Source: Desulfolutivibrio sulfoxidireducens (lineage in GTDB: Bacteria; Desulfobacterota; Desulfovibrionia; Desulfovibrionales; Desulfovibrionaceae). From it: a DNA stretch of 64,000 nt. Each line of letters starts with the position of its first letter. Positions within the stretch are counted from its first letter, which is position 1. Under the pieces are notes generated by a model. It saw only the letters and a list, made by a program, of their open reading frames with translations, was not told where the DNA came from and searched no databases. Positions 6,876-15,807 of the stretch are shown piece after piece. The stretch lies in assembly GCF_013376475.1 (NCBI RefSeq), contig NZ_CP045508.1:3756001-3820000 (forward strand). The letters run 5' to 3'. Made by a program: the position numbers and the translations under genes.

Positions 6876-8945
6876 CTATTCTTCCTTTTTCCTGTGCTCG
6901 GCGATGACCTTCTCGGCAATGGGCGGCGGGCATTCCTCGTAGTGGGCGAAGGCCATGGTAAAGGCACCCTGGCCGCCGGTCATGGAGCTTAGGGCCTTGC
7001 CGTATTCCTGCATCTCGGCCATGGGCGCGTGGGCCTGGATCTCGGTGATGCCGCCGGTGGAGTCGCTGCCCAGCACCTTGCCCCGCCGGCTGGACAGGTC
7101 GCCGATGATGTCGCCCATGTTCTCGTCCGGGCAGCTCACCGTGACCAGGACGATGGGCTCCAGAAGCGACATCTTGAGCTTCTCGCAGGCGGCCTTGAAG
7201 GCCAGGGAGCCCGCGATCTTGAAGGCCATTTCCGAGGAGTCCACGGTGTGGAACGACCCGTCGAAGACCGTGGCCCGAAAATCCACCAGGGGGAATCCGG
7301 CCAGAAAGCCCCTTGCCGCCGATTCCTGGATGCCCTTGTCCACGGCCGGGATGTACTGCCGGGGGATGGCCCCGCCCACGATGGCGTCCACGTATTCGTA
7401 GCCCTCGCCCCGGTTTCTGCTCTCGAAGCGCACGGAGCAATCCCCGAACTGGCCCCGGCCGCCGGTCTGCTTCTTGTGCCGGCCCTGCACCTCCACCTTG
7501 CCCTTGAAGGTCTCCCTATAGGGAATCTTCGGGGCCTTGAGCACCGGTTCCACCTTGAAGCGCCGCCTGGCCTTCTCCACCGCCGTCTCCAGGTGGGACT
7601 GGCCCATGCCCGAAATCAGGATGTCCCCGGTCTCCTCGTCGCGCGACAGGGACAGGGTCACGTCTTCGCCCAGAAGCTTGGCCATGGCCGCGAACACCTT
7701 GTCCTCGTCGCCCTTTTCCGCCGGGGCCAGGGCGTAGGAACTCATGGCCGCCGGAAGGGCCGGCCTGGCCAGGACAAAGGGTTTTTTCTCGTCCGAAAGG
7801 GTGTCGCCGGTGGCCGTGTCCTTGAGCTTGGCCAGGGCCACGATGGCCCCGGGACCGGCCGGCTCCTTGGAGATGGCGGTCTCCTTGCCAAGGGGCAGCA
7901 GGATCTGTCCGGCCCGTTCCCTGACGTCCTTGGCCACGTTTTGCAGGGCGGCGTCCGGGGCCAGGGTGCCGGTGAGCACCCGGACCATGGACAACTGTCC
8001 GGCAAAGGGATCGTAGAGGGTCTTGAACACGAAGGCGGCCACGGGTTCGTCCGGACCGACCTTGCGCACGCTGCCGTCCTCCCCGGTCACGGTCTTTTCC
8101 CCCTCGCAGCAGTCCAGGGGCCCGGGGAAGGAACTCTCCACGGCCGCCAGAAGCCGCGTGCCGCCCATGCCCCGCAGGGCCGAACCCGCGCACACCGGAT
8201 AGAGCTGGCCGCAGACGACCGCTTTGCTCACGGCCGTGCGCATCTCCTCCATGGACAGCTCGCCCCCCTCCAGGTAGCGCTCCATGAGCTCTTCGTCGCA
8301 CACGGCGATCTCCTCCACCGTGGTGTCGCGAAGAAGGTTCACCTCATCGGCCATGTCCTCGGGAACCGGGGCCTCGGTGACCCCGCCCTTGTCGTCGAAG
8401 AGGTAGGCCTTGTTTTCGAGGATGTTCACCACGCCCTTGAAATTTTCCTTCTCGCCGATGGGGATGTCGTGCAGGTAGGGCTTGACCCCGAGCTTTTCCC
8501 GGATGCCGGCCAGGGCCATCTGGAAGTCGGCCCGGTCCCGGTCCATCTTGTTGATGAAAAAGATGGTCGGAAGCCGCAATTTGGCCACCTCGGCCCACAG
8601 CTTCCTGGTCAGGGGCTTGACCCCGTCCACGGCGTCCACCACGAAGATCACCGCGTCGACGGCCCGCAGGAGATAGGACAGATCACCGTTGAAGTTGCCG
8701 TCGCCCGGGGTGTCGAGGAGGAAGTGGCGGTTCTTGTTGAAAAAAAAGGCCGCGATGCCGGGCTGGATGCTGCCCCGGCGCTTGATCTCCTCGGGCTCGT
8801 AGTCGAGCGCCGTGGTCCCTTCCTCGATCTTCCCCAGGCGGCTTACAGCCCCGGCGTTGAAAAGCAGCATCTCGGCCACGGACGTCTTGCCGCATCCGCC
8901 GTGACCGACCAGCGCATAGGTCCTTTGTTTGCTTAGGTCCGACAT
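6876..8945 (-). CDS. EF-G-like translational GTPase with altered G3 motif
   Basis: A 689-residue protein with the full EF-G layout: G domain, domain II, and domains III-V. G1 is GHGGCGKTS near the N-terminus, G4 is INKMDRD. The G3 motif, DTPGH in canonical elongation factors, reads DTPGDGNF here, so the catalytic histidine position is Asp. This is the paralogue often named elongation factor G-like in Deltaproteobacteria and Actinobacteria, and is probably not the essential translocase. It may act in a ribosome-related or stress role. An ATG at 8951 has GGGAG directly against it; the ATG at 8945 has proper 6-base spacing and is used. It is a single-gene unit ending in a strong terminator. Confidence 0.88.
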   Translation of the reverse strand: MSDLSKQRTYALVGHGGCGKTSVAEMLLFNAGAVSRLGKIEEGTTALDYEPEEIKRRGSIQPGIAAFFFNKNRHFLLDTPGDGNFNGDLSYLLRAVDAVIFVVDAVDGVKPLTRKLWAEVAKLRLPTIFFINKMDRDRADFQMALAGIREKLGVKPYLHDIPIGEKENFKGVVNILENKAYLFDDKGGVTEAPVPEDMADEVNLLRDTTVEEIAVCDEELMERYLEGGELSMEEMRTAVSKAVVCGQLYPVCAGSALRGMGGTRLLAAVESSFPGPLDCCEGEKTVTGEDGSVRKVGPDEPVAAFVFKTLYDPFAGQLSMVRVLTGTLAPDAALQNVAKDVRERAGQILLPLGKETAISKEPAGPGAIVALAKLKDTATGDTLSDEKKPFVLARPALPAAMSSYALAPAEKGDEDKVFAAMAKLLGEDVTLSLSRDEETGDILISGMGQSHLETAVEKARRRFKVEPVLKAPKIPYRETFKGKVEVQGRHKKQTGGRGQFGDCSVRFESRNRGEGYEYVDAIVGGAIPRQYIPAVDKGIQESAARGFLAGFPLVDFRATVFDGSFHTVDSSEMAFKIAGSLAFKAACEKLKMSLLEPIVLVTVSCPDENMGDIIGDLSSRRGKVLGSDSTGGITEIQAHAPMAEMQEYGKALSSMTGGQGAFTMAFAHYEECPPPIAEKVIAEHRKKEE

Positions 8946-8951
8946 TCCCAT

Positions 8952-9207
8952 CTCCCTTTGCTGCGTTGGCGGTTGAGGAGCTAAGGAGAAGCGGCGCGCC
9001 TCGGGCCGCCCGCCTCCGGTTTTCGTGGCTTCTGGCCGAGTGGGGTCTGATGACGTTCCCGTTTCGGCCGCTGCCCGCGCAAAACGGGACTTTGCCGCGT
9101 CGAATCTTGGTTTTCCACGAATTTCGGCATATAGGGACAGGCGTCATCCGTTGTCAAGATCGTAACAATCGGGAATTCCCGCATTTTCAAAAGACCGGAG
9201 AAAAACC
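8952..9207. other. Divergent intergenic region, EF-G-like gene / ParB-like gene
   Basis: 256 bases that must hold promoters in both directions. The composition drops near 9120-9200 (an AT-richer stretch ending in the GGAG-AAAAACC ribosome site of the next gene). I see no convincing -35/-10 pair or operator. Confidence 0.4.
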
Positions 9208-10230
9208 GTGCGGCACTTGGCCATCCACCCCCGGGACGCCGACCTCTCAAGCGACAGCCTGTTTTGGGATACCGATCCGGACGACGCCCTCCGCCGCTCC
9301 CTGGACGAGATGGGGCAGATGGTCCCGGCCCTGGCCGAGATCGTGGACGACCGGCCGCGCCTTCTGGCCGGACGCCGCCGGGCCCTGGCCCTGCGCCGCC
9401 TGCCCGGCCGGACCCTGGCAACCATGGTTCTCGAATGGCCCGGACCCGGATGCGGCCTGTCCCCCGAGGTCTGGCGGGGAATGGTCTACCTGGCCACAAA
9501 CATGGGCCGGGCCGTCACCGAGGCCATGCTGGTCCAGGCCGGCCGGTATTTCCAAAAACATGTCCCCATCCCGGACGTTGTGCGGCTGGCCGGGCCGTAT
9601 CTGGGCCAGGCCCTGGCGGCCGGCTCCCGCCGTCTGACGGCCTGGCTTGCCCTGCCCCCGGCGGCCGACGGCCTGCTCTTCTCCGGTCACGTGCCCCTGG
9701 CAGGGGCCAAGGCCCTGGCCGGCATGGACGAGCATGACCTGACGGCCCTGTGGCCATGGCTTTTTGCCGCGCGCTGGTCGGCCAACACCCTGGCGGCCTT
9801 CGTCACCCCCCTTCGCGAGGCGGCCCGGGCCTCGGGGCGGACCCTGGCCCAGGTGGCCGAAGTGGCCCTGGCCGGCCTGGTCCCAGGCCCCGACCTGTCC
9901 CCCAACGACCTTTTGTCCCGCCTGACCGCCGCCGCCCGTCAGACGCGCTATCCCACCCTGACCGGCCTCGAGGAACGCTTCGAGCGCGCGGCCCGGGGCA
10001 TCACCCGGGACACGGGGTTTGTCCTTCGCCCCTCCCGGGGCTTCGAATCCGACGCCGTGACCCTTGAGCTTCGGGCGGCGGACAAAACGACCCTGGCCCA
10101 GGCCGCCGCCGACCTGGCCCGGATGGCCGCCGACCCGGGCTTCGAGGAACTGTGGTCCCTGGCCCGGGGCGATGGCCCGGACGAGTGTGAGACCGGACGC
10201 GGCCGCCGACCGGGGCAGGGACGGCCATGA
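9208..10230 (+). CDS. ParB-N-like conserved protein paired with SPL-like enzyme
   Basis: A 340-residue soluble protein starting at GTG 9208 (GGAG 7 bases upstream). Its first 65 residues contain DDALRRSLDEMGQMVPALAE and a LAGRRRALALRRL segment, which resembles the ParB/Spo0J N-terminal fold where a partner sequence is followed by the G-x-R-R box. The rest is helical and Ala/Leu-rich with an EERFERAARGI segment near 250 and no catalytic motif I recognise. It overlaps the downstream radical SAM gene by four bases (ATGA), so the two are translationally coupled. In sulfate reducers a protein of this kind commonly accompanies the SPL-like enzyme; a nucleic-acid-binding helper role is an inference. 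Confidence 0.6.
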   Translation: MRHLAIHPRDADLSSDSLFWDTDPDDALRRSLDEMGQMVPALAEIVDDRPRLLAGRRRALALRRLPGRTLATMVLEWPGPGCGLSPEVWRGMVYLATNMGRAVTEAMLVQAGRYFQKHVPIPDVVRLAGPYLGQALAAGSRRLTAWLALPPAADGLLFSGHVPLAGAKALAGMDEHDLTALWPWLFAARWSANTLAAFVTPLREAARASGRTLAQVAEVALAGLVPGPDLSPNDLLSRLTAAARQTRYPTLTGLEERFERAARGITRDTGFVLRPSRGFESDAVTLELRAADKTTLAQAAADLARMAADPGFEELWSLARGDGPDECETGRGRRPGQGRP

Positions 10231-11399
10231 CGCCTGACGCGCCGGCCGGCCCCCCGGCCAATCCCGCCAATCCCTGGAACATCCGGGCTGTTTTCGTGGA
10301 TCAGGCCGTGGCCGGATCGGCCATGGCCCGGCGCGTGCGCCAGCGATTGCCCGAGGCGGCGTTTCAGGTCGTGGAGGATTCCGGGCCGTCGGCCCCGGGG
10401 CATCCGTCCGGCTGTGGACCTTCGGGCGGTCCCGGCCCGGGAGGGGAGTCGGGCCGGGTCCTGCGTCTTTCGGCCCACCGGGGCCGGTTTCTGCGGCCCT
10501 GCCCCGGGGCCAAGAGCTACCGCTGCTGCGGCTATCGCATCGTGCACATCGGCGAGGGCTGCCCCATGGACTGCACCTACTGCATCCTCAAAGCCTACCT
10601 GCGTACGGACGACCTGCGGGTCTTCGCCAACACCCCGGACATGTTCGCCGAGCTCGGGGATATGTTCGGACGCGACCGCAGCCGGCGTTTCCGGGTGGGC
10701 ACCGGGGAATTCGCCGACTCCTTGGCCCTGGAATCCGTCACCGGGCATACGGCCGAGCTTCTGGAATTTCTGCGCGACCTTGACAACGTGGTCGTGGAAT
10801 TAAAAACCAAGACCGCCGACCTGTCCTGGATGGCCGCAAGTCCCCGGCCGGACCGGGTGCTGGCGGCCTGGTCGGTCAACGCCCCGGACATCGTGGCCGG
10901 CCAGGAGCGCGGCGCGCCGCCGCTGTCGGCGCGTCTGGCCGCGGCCCGGGAGGCGGCCCGGGCCGGATTCGGGGTCTGCCTGCACTTCGACCCCATCGTG
11001 CCCCACCCCGGATGGGAAAAAGGGTACGCCGCCACTGTGGACATGATCGCCTCGTTTCTGCGGCCCCGGGACATCGTCTACATTAGCCTGGGGTCCCTGC
11101 GTTTCCTGCCGGAGCTGCCGGCCGGGCTGGCGGCCATGGGACGTCTGCCGGACTATTATCTGAACGAGTTCGTGGAGGACCTCGACGGAAAAAGGCGACT
11201 GGTGCGGCCGCTTCGGGTCCGGCAACTGCGCCATGTGGCCGGGCTCCTTCAAAAATGCGGACTTGCGGGAAAGCTCTATTTGTGTATGGAATCCGACGAG
11301 GTATGGCGGGCGGTGTTGGGGCGCGCGCCGCACGGCCCGGACGGGCTGGCGCGGCGGCTCATGGAACTGGCCTTTGAAAAAAGGCGAGATGGCCCATGA
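10227..11399 (+). CDS. Spore photoproduct lyase-like radical SAM enzyme
   Basis: A 390-residue radical SAM protein. The cluster-binding motif is C112-x3-C116-x2-C119 within GCPMDCTYCILKAYL, the arrangement and flanks seen in the spore photoproduct lyase (SPL) family. SPL repairs the spore thymine dimer by radical chemistry, but nothing else in the window suggests sporulation, so this family branch may repair or modify a different nucleic-acid lesion. An unusual Gly/Pro-rich linker (about residues 52-78) precedes the catalytic core. It starts inside the stop of the ParB-like gene and its own stop overlaps the next start, making a tightly coupled three-gene operon. Confidence 0.82.
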   Translation: MTPDAPAGPPANPANPWNIRAVFVDQAVAGSAMARRVRQRLPEAAFQVVEDSGPSAPGHPSGCGPSGGPGPGGESGRVLRLSAHRGRFLRPCPGAKSYRCCGYRIVHIGEGCPMDCTYCILKAYLRTDDLRVFANTPDMFAELGDMFGRDRSRRFRVGTGEFADSLALESVTGHTAELLEFLRDLDNVVVELKTKTADLSWMAASPRPDRVLAAWSVNAPDIVAGQERGAPPLSARLAAAREAARAGFGVCLHFDPIVPHPGWEKGYAATVDMIASFLRPRDIVYISLGSLRFLPELPAGLAAMGRLPDYYLNEFVEDLDGKRRLVRPLRVRQLRHVAGLLQKCGLAGKLYLCMESDEVWRAVLGRAPHGPDGLARRLMELAFEKRRDGP

Positions 11400-11884
11400 T
11401 CGACTACGCGGAAATTCTGCCTCGTATCGAAAAGGCCCTGGGCGACCGCTATCGGGGAAATCCGGACCTTTTCAACGTGCCGGGGATCTCGCTGGCCTGC
11501 AAGGTGGACCCTTTCACCTACGTGGCCCTGCGTCCGGCCTTCGTGGACTTCGCGGCCAAATGGGCGGGCGTGTCCCAAAAGGACGCGGAGCAAACCCTGG
11601 TGCGCACCGGGAACCTTCTCGTGGACCAGGACCGCAAGCGCCTTGACGGCCCCCTGGAGGTCCTGGCGGACGAGGCCGGCCCGGTCATGCGCCTGGTCGT
11701 GGATTTTGTCCCGGCCGCCTTCATCGACCGGGCCGTGGTACTGTACGGCGGCGAGCCGGCCCCCCCGCCGGTGTCCCGACTGCGCGTCCATCCCCGGGAA
11801 CGACAGCGTCTGGCCGCCTTTTTCTCCGGGAAAACGCCGCTTCTGGATCTGGCCTTCGCCCCGGCCGGGACCACGTCCGCCTGA
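11396..11884 (+). CDS. Conserved hypothetical protein of the SPL-like operon
   Basis: A 162-residue protein coupled by a four-base ATGA overlap to the radical SAM gene. No signal peptide or membrane segment. Acidic helical start (IDYAEILPRIEKALGDRY), a central domain with LACKVDPFTYVALRPAFVDFAAKW, and a Pro-rich stretch (APPPVSRLRVHPRERQRL) near residue 125. I do not recognise the family. Tight coupling suggests it works with the SPL-like enzyme. Confidence 0.65.
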   Translation: MIDYAEILPRIEKALGDRYRGNPDLFNVPGISLACKVDPFTYVALRPAFVDFAAKWAGVSQKDAEQTLVRTGNLLVDQDRKRLDGPLEVLADEAGPVMRLVVDFVPAAFIDRAVVLYGGEPAPPPVSRLRVHPRERQRLAAFFSGKTPLLDLAFAPAGTTSA

Positions 11885-11961
11885 AACCAAAGCGCCTTGA
11901 CAGACGCCCGACATTTCGGTTGATTCCCCGTGTCGCCACGTGGACCCCAAGGAGAACTTTC

Positions 11962-12423
11962 GTGAAACGTACGTTGCTCGTCTTTCCCATCCTGGCCCTT
12001 TTTCTGTCGTCCTGTTCCGTTCTCAATATTTTTGGCGGCGACGAGCCCGCCCCTCCGCCACAGACCCTGGAGATCGTGGATTTCGGCATCTATGACGGCA
12101 ACACCCTGGCCCTTCAGACCGACTCCGTGCCCAAGAAGCTGGGAACCACCTTCGGATTCCGCTTCATGGCCAAAGCGCCCGAGGGCGGCCAGGCCAGCAT
12201 CAAGATCATCACCACCTCCCCGGGCATGATCAATCCGGCCAGGAAAGAGGTGGAGTTCAAGACCGAAACCACGGACACCATTCAGGTGGGACCGCAGTAC
12301 AACTGCCTGTTCACCTTCGAGCAGGAATGGGAGATGGTCAGCGGCGACTGGACCCTGGAGGTCGTGGCCGAGGATGGTTCGACGGTGAAAAAGATCTTCC
12401 AGGTGTACAACACGCAGCAATAG
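11962..12423 (+). CDS. DUF3859-domain lipoprotein
   Basis: A 153-residue lipoprotein beginning at GTG 11962, chosen because AAGGAG lies 7 bases upstream and the following residues form a signal peptide (KRTLLVFPILALFLSSC) with a lipobox ending at C18. The mature part, from about residue 30, matches the DUF3859 pattern: an EIVDFGIYD strand, KKLGTTFGFRF, and a W-E-M-V-S-G-D-W segment before the last strands. The fold is probably an immunoglobulin-like beta sandwich on the outer membrane or inner membrane face. Biological role is unknown. A terminator follows. Confidence 0.75.
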   Translation: MKRTLLVFPILALFLSSCSVLNIFGGDEPAPPPQTLEIVDFGIYDGNTLALQTDSVPKKLGTTFGFRFMAKAPEGGQASIKIITTSPGMINPARKEVEFKTETTDTIQVGPQYNCLFTFEQEWEMVSGDWTLEVVAEDGSTVKKIFQVYNTQQ

Positions 12424-12466
12424 CCCCGCGTCCCCAAAGGGCCGTCGCCGGCCCGGCTTGACGCCC

Positions 12467-12497
12467 ACGCCCGCCCCACGCTAAAGACGGGCGTTTT
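12467..12497 (+). terminator. Terminator after the DUF3859 lipoprotein gene
   Basis: ACGCCCG (12467-12473) pairs with CGGGCGT (12488-12494), loop of 14 bases, followed by TTTT. The stem is short for this GC content, so the call is moderate. Confidence 0.5.
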
Positions 12498-12576
12498 CAC
12501 GCGGTTCGACATCGCGCGAAACCGGGCGCGACGCGGCGCCCTTCCCCAAAATTCTCCCGGACGGATCGCTAACCCA

Positions 12577-12990
12577 ATGGATACCATCAAGAAAGGACCC
12601 AAGACGCCGTTTTGGCAAAAGGCCACCAAGGCCCAGGCCCGGGACACGGGCATGGCCATGGTGCTCATCTGCCTGCTTTTCGCCCAGTTCGGCGGGTACA
12701 AGGCCCTGGTTCCCGTGGCCATGCTCGTGCTGCTGGTGAACATGATAAGCCCCGGGGTCTACCGGCCCCTGGCCAGGCTGTGGTTCGGGCTGTCCCATGT
12801 TCTGGGCACGGTCATGTCCAAGGTCATCCTGTCCCTGGCGTTTTTTGTCGTGCTCACGCCCATCGGGCTTGTGCGCAAGGCCATGGGCAAGGACAGCCTG
12901 CGTGTGGCCTGCTGGAAAAAAGGCACGGACTCGGTGTTCCGGGTCCGCGACCATACCTTTATCGCCTCGGACATCGAACAGCCCTTTTGA
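12577..12990 (+). CDS. SxtJ-like small membrane protein
   Basis: A 137-residue protein with about three hydrophobic segments (roughly 25-55, 68-80 and 83-100) between basic ends. The pattern and its position directly before a DUF5989 gene and a CmcH/NodU-type carbamoyltransferase match SxtJ, a small membrane protein first named from the saxitoxin cluster but widespread as this trio. The trio is thought to act in carbamoylation of a polysaccharide or other envelope substrate, which is inference. No good Shine-Dalgarno is visible before the ATG. Confidence 0.65.
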   Translation: MDTIKKGPKTPFWQKATKAQARDTGMAMVLICLLFAQFGGYKALVPVAMLVLLVNMISPGVYRPLARLWFGLSHVLGTVMSKVILSLAFFVVLTPIGLVRKAMGKDSLRVACWKKGTDSVFRVRDHTFIASDIEQPF

Positions 12991-13110
12991 CGGTTTCGCG
13001 CCGCGCCTGGTTGTTCCACGGGACGGCCATGGCCCGCAAACGGCCACAAAATCCGTCGTTGCAGGCATTGCGGACGTCGCCGGCGGGCAGTGCCCGCAAG
13101 CGGTTTCCAC

Positions 13111-13134
13111 TCCACAACACGGCCGCGTTGTGGA
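13111..13134. repeat. 24-bp near-perfect palindrome before the DUF5989 gene
   Basis: The sequence from TCCACAACACGG to its mirror arm is symmetric at all but one pair of positions and is centred on GGCC at 13121-13124. It could be an operator for a dimeric protein or an mRNA hairpin between the SxtJ-like and DUF5989 genes. Its role is unknown. Confidence 0.45.
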
Positions 13135-13201
13135 CGACATGACATCGACCCGCCGCGTCCCCCCGGCGACGCCGGAAGGCGGGCGGGAACCTGGAGGATA
13201 T

Positions 13202-13351
13202 ATGGAATTTCTTCGCGAATTGTGGGGCTTTTTACGGGTCAGGAAAAAGTTCTGGCTGCTGCCCATCATCCTGACCCTGCTGCTTTTCGGCGCCCTGGTG
13301 GTCCTGACCAGCGGTTCGGCCGTGGCCCCGTTCATCTATACCCTGTTTTAG
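13202..13351 (+). CDS. DUF5989 small membrane protein
   Basis: A 49-residue protein with a GGAGG ribosome site four bases before the ATG. It starts MEFLRELWGFLRVRKKFWLLP and then has one long hydrophobic helix ending in a Gly-Ser-Ala turn. This short sequence with the W-x-F-L-R-x-R-K-K-x-W-L-L-P block is typical of the DUF5989 family, which is nearly always found between an SxtJ-like gene and a carbamoyltransferase. Thirteen bases separate it from the carbamoyltransferase gene. It probably anchors or assists the enzyme at the inner membrane; no experiment is known to me. Confidence 0.75.
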   Translation: MEFLRELWGFLRVRKKFWLLPIILTLLLFGALVVLTSGSAVAPFIYTLF

Positions 13352-13364
13352 ACCGGACCCCACC

Positions 13365-15230
13365 ATGCCCGAGTACATTCTAGGCATCTCCGCCTACTAC
13401 CACGACAGCGCCGCCGCGCTTCTGCGCGACGGCGAGATCGTGGCCGCGGCCCACGAGGAACGGTTCACCCGCAAAAAGCATGATCCGTCCTTTCCCTCCA
13501 AGGCCGGGGCCTACGTCCTGGCCGAGGCCGGCATCGGCCTGCCCGAACTGGAGGCCGTGGTTTTTTACGACAAACCCTACCTCAAGTTCGAACGCCTGCT
13601 TGAGACCTACCATGGGTTTGCGCCATCGGGATTGCGCAGTTTTTTGTCGGCCATCCCGGTGTGGATCAAGGAGAAGCTCTTCATGCGCCGCATGCTGCGC
13701 GAGGAGTTGGCCAAGCTCGGGCCCGGCAAGCCGCGCATCCTTTTCCCCGAACACCACCTGTCCCACGCCGCCAGCGCCTTCTATCCCTCGCCCTTTGACG
13801 AGGCGGCCATCCTGACCGTGGACGGCGTGGGCGAATGGGCCACCACGGCCATTGCCCACGGCAAGGGCAAGGACATCACGTTTTTACGCGAGCTCGATTT
13901 CCCCCATTCCCTGGGGCTGTTGTATTCCGCCTTCACCTACTACTGCGGCTTCAAGGTCAATTCCGGGGAATACAAGCTCATGGGCCTGGCCCCCTACGGC
14001 ATCGAGGGCGGGGAGCGGGCCGAACGGTACAAGAAGGCCATCCTGGACGAGATGGTGGACCTGCGGGAAGACGGCTCCATGCTGCTGAACATGGACTACT
14101 TCAACTACGCCACCGGCCTGACCATGACCCGCGACGCCAAATGGGAGGCCCTTTTCTCCCTGCAACGGCGCAAGCCGGAATCGGAGCTCGCCCAGGAGCA
14201 CATGGACATGGCCCTGGCCATCCAGCAGGTCACCGAAGAGGCGGTCTTGCGCCTGGCCAGGACGGCCCGGGACCTGACCGGCTGCCGGTACCTGACCATG
14301 GCCGGGGGCGTGGCCTTAAACTGCGTGGCCAACGGCAAGCTTTTGCGCTCCGGGATGTTCGACGACATCTGGATCCAGCCCGCCGCCGGCGACGCCGGGG
14401 GCGCCGTGGGCGCGGCCATGGCCGCCTGGCACATCTGGAAGGGCAAGGACCGCACACCGCTGCCCAAGGGGGCCCTGGACCGCATGCGCGGCTCCTATCT
14501 CGGCCCCGAATACGCCACGGCCGACATCACGCGCATGGCCCGCCGCCGCGAGGCGATCTTCACCCGCTATGACGATTTCGACGCCCTGTGCGACACGGTA
14601 TGCGGCCATCTGGCCGCCGGACACGCCGTGGGCTGGTTCCAGGGCCGCATGGAATACGGCCCCCGGGCCCTCGGCGGCCGCAGCATCCTGGGCGATCCGC
14701 GCCACCCCGAGATGCAGAAAAAGCTCAATCTGAAAATCAAGTACCGCGAGGGATTCCGGCCCTTCGCGCCCTCGGTCCTGGCCGAGAAGGTCTCGGACTG
14801 CTTTGAGCTCGACCGGCCCTCGCCCTACATGCTCCTGGTGGCCCCGGTGGCCGAGCCCCTGCGCCAGCCTCTGCCGGATGGCTATTTCCAGAAGCCCATG
14901 CTCGAGCGGCTCTACGTGCAGCGCTCCACCCTGCCGGCCATCACCCATGTGGACTTCTCGGCCCGGGTGCAGACCGTGCACAAGAACACCAACGAGCGTT
15001 ACTGGCGGCTGATCTCCCGGTTCAACGAACGCGAAGGCTGCCCCGTGGTGGTCAATACCAGCTTCAACGTCCGGGGCGAGCCCATCGTGTGCACCCCGGA
15101 GGACGCCTATCGCTGTTTCATGCGCACGGAGATGGACCATCTGGTCATCGGGGACTGCCTGTTTTCCAAGGACAAGCAGCCGGCCTGGCGCGAAACCGAA
15201 AACTGGCGCGACGAATACGAACTGGACTAA
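13365..15230 (+). CDS. CmcH/NodU-type carbamoyltransferase
   Basis: A 621-residue enzyme that would use carbamoyl phosphate and ATP to form a carbamoyl-adenylate and transfer the carbamoyl group to a hydroxyl. The N-terminal Kae1-like domain has ILGISAYYHDSAAALL, the HHLSHAASAFYPS metal/substrate site near residue 127 and VDGVGEWATT. The C-terminal domain has GRMEYGPRALGGRSILGDPR and VVNTSFNVRGEPIVCTPEDA. Both halves are intact and the length is normal. The acceptor cannot be told from sequence; with SxtJ and DUF5989 upstream a cell-envelope glycan or lipid is the most likely. Co-directional with four neighbours. Confidence 0.9.
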   Translation: MPEYILGISAYYHDSAAALLRDGEIVAAAHEERFTRKKHDPSFPSKAGAYVLAEAGIGLPELEAVVFYDKPYLKFERLLETYHGFAPSGLRSFLSAIPVWIKEKLFMRRMLREELAKLGPGKPRILFPEHHLSHAASAFYPSPFDEAAILTVDGVGEWATTAIAHGKGKDITFLRELDFPHSLGLLYSAFTYYCGFKVNSGEYKLMGLAPYGIEGGERAERYKKAILDEMVDLREDGSMLLNMDYFNYATGLTMTRDAKWEALFSLQRRKPESELAQEHMDMALAIQQVTEEAVLRLARTARDLTGCRYLTMAGGVALNCVANGKLLRSGMFDDIWIQPAAGDAGGAVGAAMAAWHIWKGKDRTPLPKGALDRMRGSYLGPEYATADITRMARRREAIFTRYDDFDALCDTVCGHLAAGHAVGWFQGRMEYGPRALGGRSILGDPRHPEMQKKLNLKIKYREGFRPFAPSVLAEKVSDCFELDRPSPYMLLVAPVAEPLRQPLPDGYFQKPMLERLYVQRSTLPAITHVDFSARVQTVHKNTNERYWRLISRFNEREGCPVVVNTSFNVRGEPIVCTPEDAYRCFMRTEMDHLVIGDCLFSKDKQPAWRETENWRDEYELD

Positions 15231-15263
15231 GGGCCGACCGGCCCATTCCCGGAGGGGCCTGCC

Positions 15264-15665
15264 GTGATCGCTTTTCTTCCCCGGCGCGTCCGCGCCGCCC
15301 TGGCCCTGGCCGTGCTGGCGGTCCTGCTGGCGGCCGCCTCCCCGGCCGCGGCCTTCGACGAGCAGACCGTGCTCGAATGCGCCTTCCGGCGGGCCCTGTC
15401 CATGGTCACCTGCAAGCCTCCCGAGGAGTTCCAGTTCATGGGCCTGCGCGAGGGGGTCTACGTCTACAACGTCCATTTCGGCTCCAAGTTCACCGAGTTC
15501 TACATCCAGATGGACGGGGACCTGGCCATCATCTCCAGCCAGGCCTGGCACGGCCGGCGGGCCTCGGCCACCATCATCCGCGACTTCCCGAACGGCTGCG
15601 TGGACCTCTCCCTGGAGCCCGCGCCCTGCTCACCCTTAAAAACCGCCCGGTGCTGCGGCAAATAG
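15264..15665 (+). CDS. Small exported protein downstream of carbamoyltransferase
   Basis: A 133-residue protein from GTG 15264, supported by GGAGG 8 bases upstream. Residues 1-32 form a Sec signal peptide ending in SPAAAFD. The mature part has paired cysteines (one near residue 38, one at about 51, then CVDL, PCSP and CC near the end), suggesting disulfides in the periplasm, and a beta-rich middle (YVYNVHFGSKFTEFYIQMDGD). No family recognised. It lies 33 bases after the carbamoyltransferase stop and is probably in the same unit. Confidence 0.6.
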   Translation: MIAFLPRRVRAALALAVLAVLLAAASPAAAFDEQTVLECAFRRALSMVTCKPPEEFQFMGLREGVYVYNVHFGSKFTEFYIQMDGDLAIISSQAWHGRRASATIIRDFPNGCVDLSLEPAPCSPLKTARCCGK

Positions 15666-15807
15666 CCGCCCCGCCGTCAGCCATGCCCCGGAACCACCGT
15701 TTCTTCCCGGCGCCCGGGAACGCGGCGGCGGCCATGCCCCCGGTCCGCCATCCAGGCAACGCCCACCGACCTGGGCGTGCGTTCGCCGCCCCACACCCCG
15801 TGCGGCC

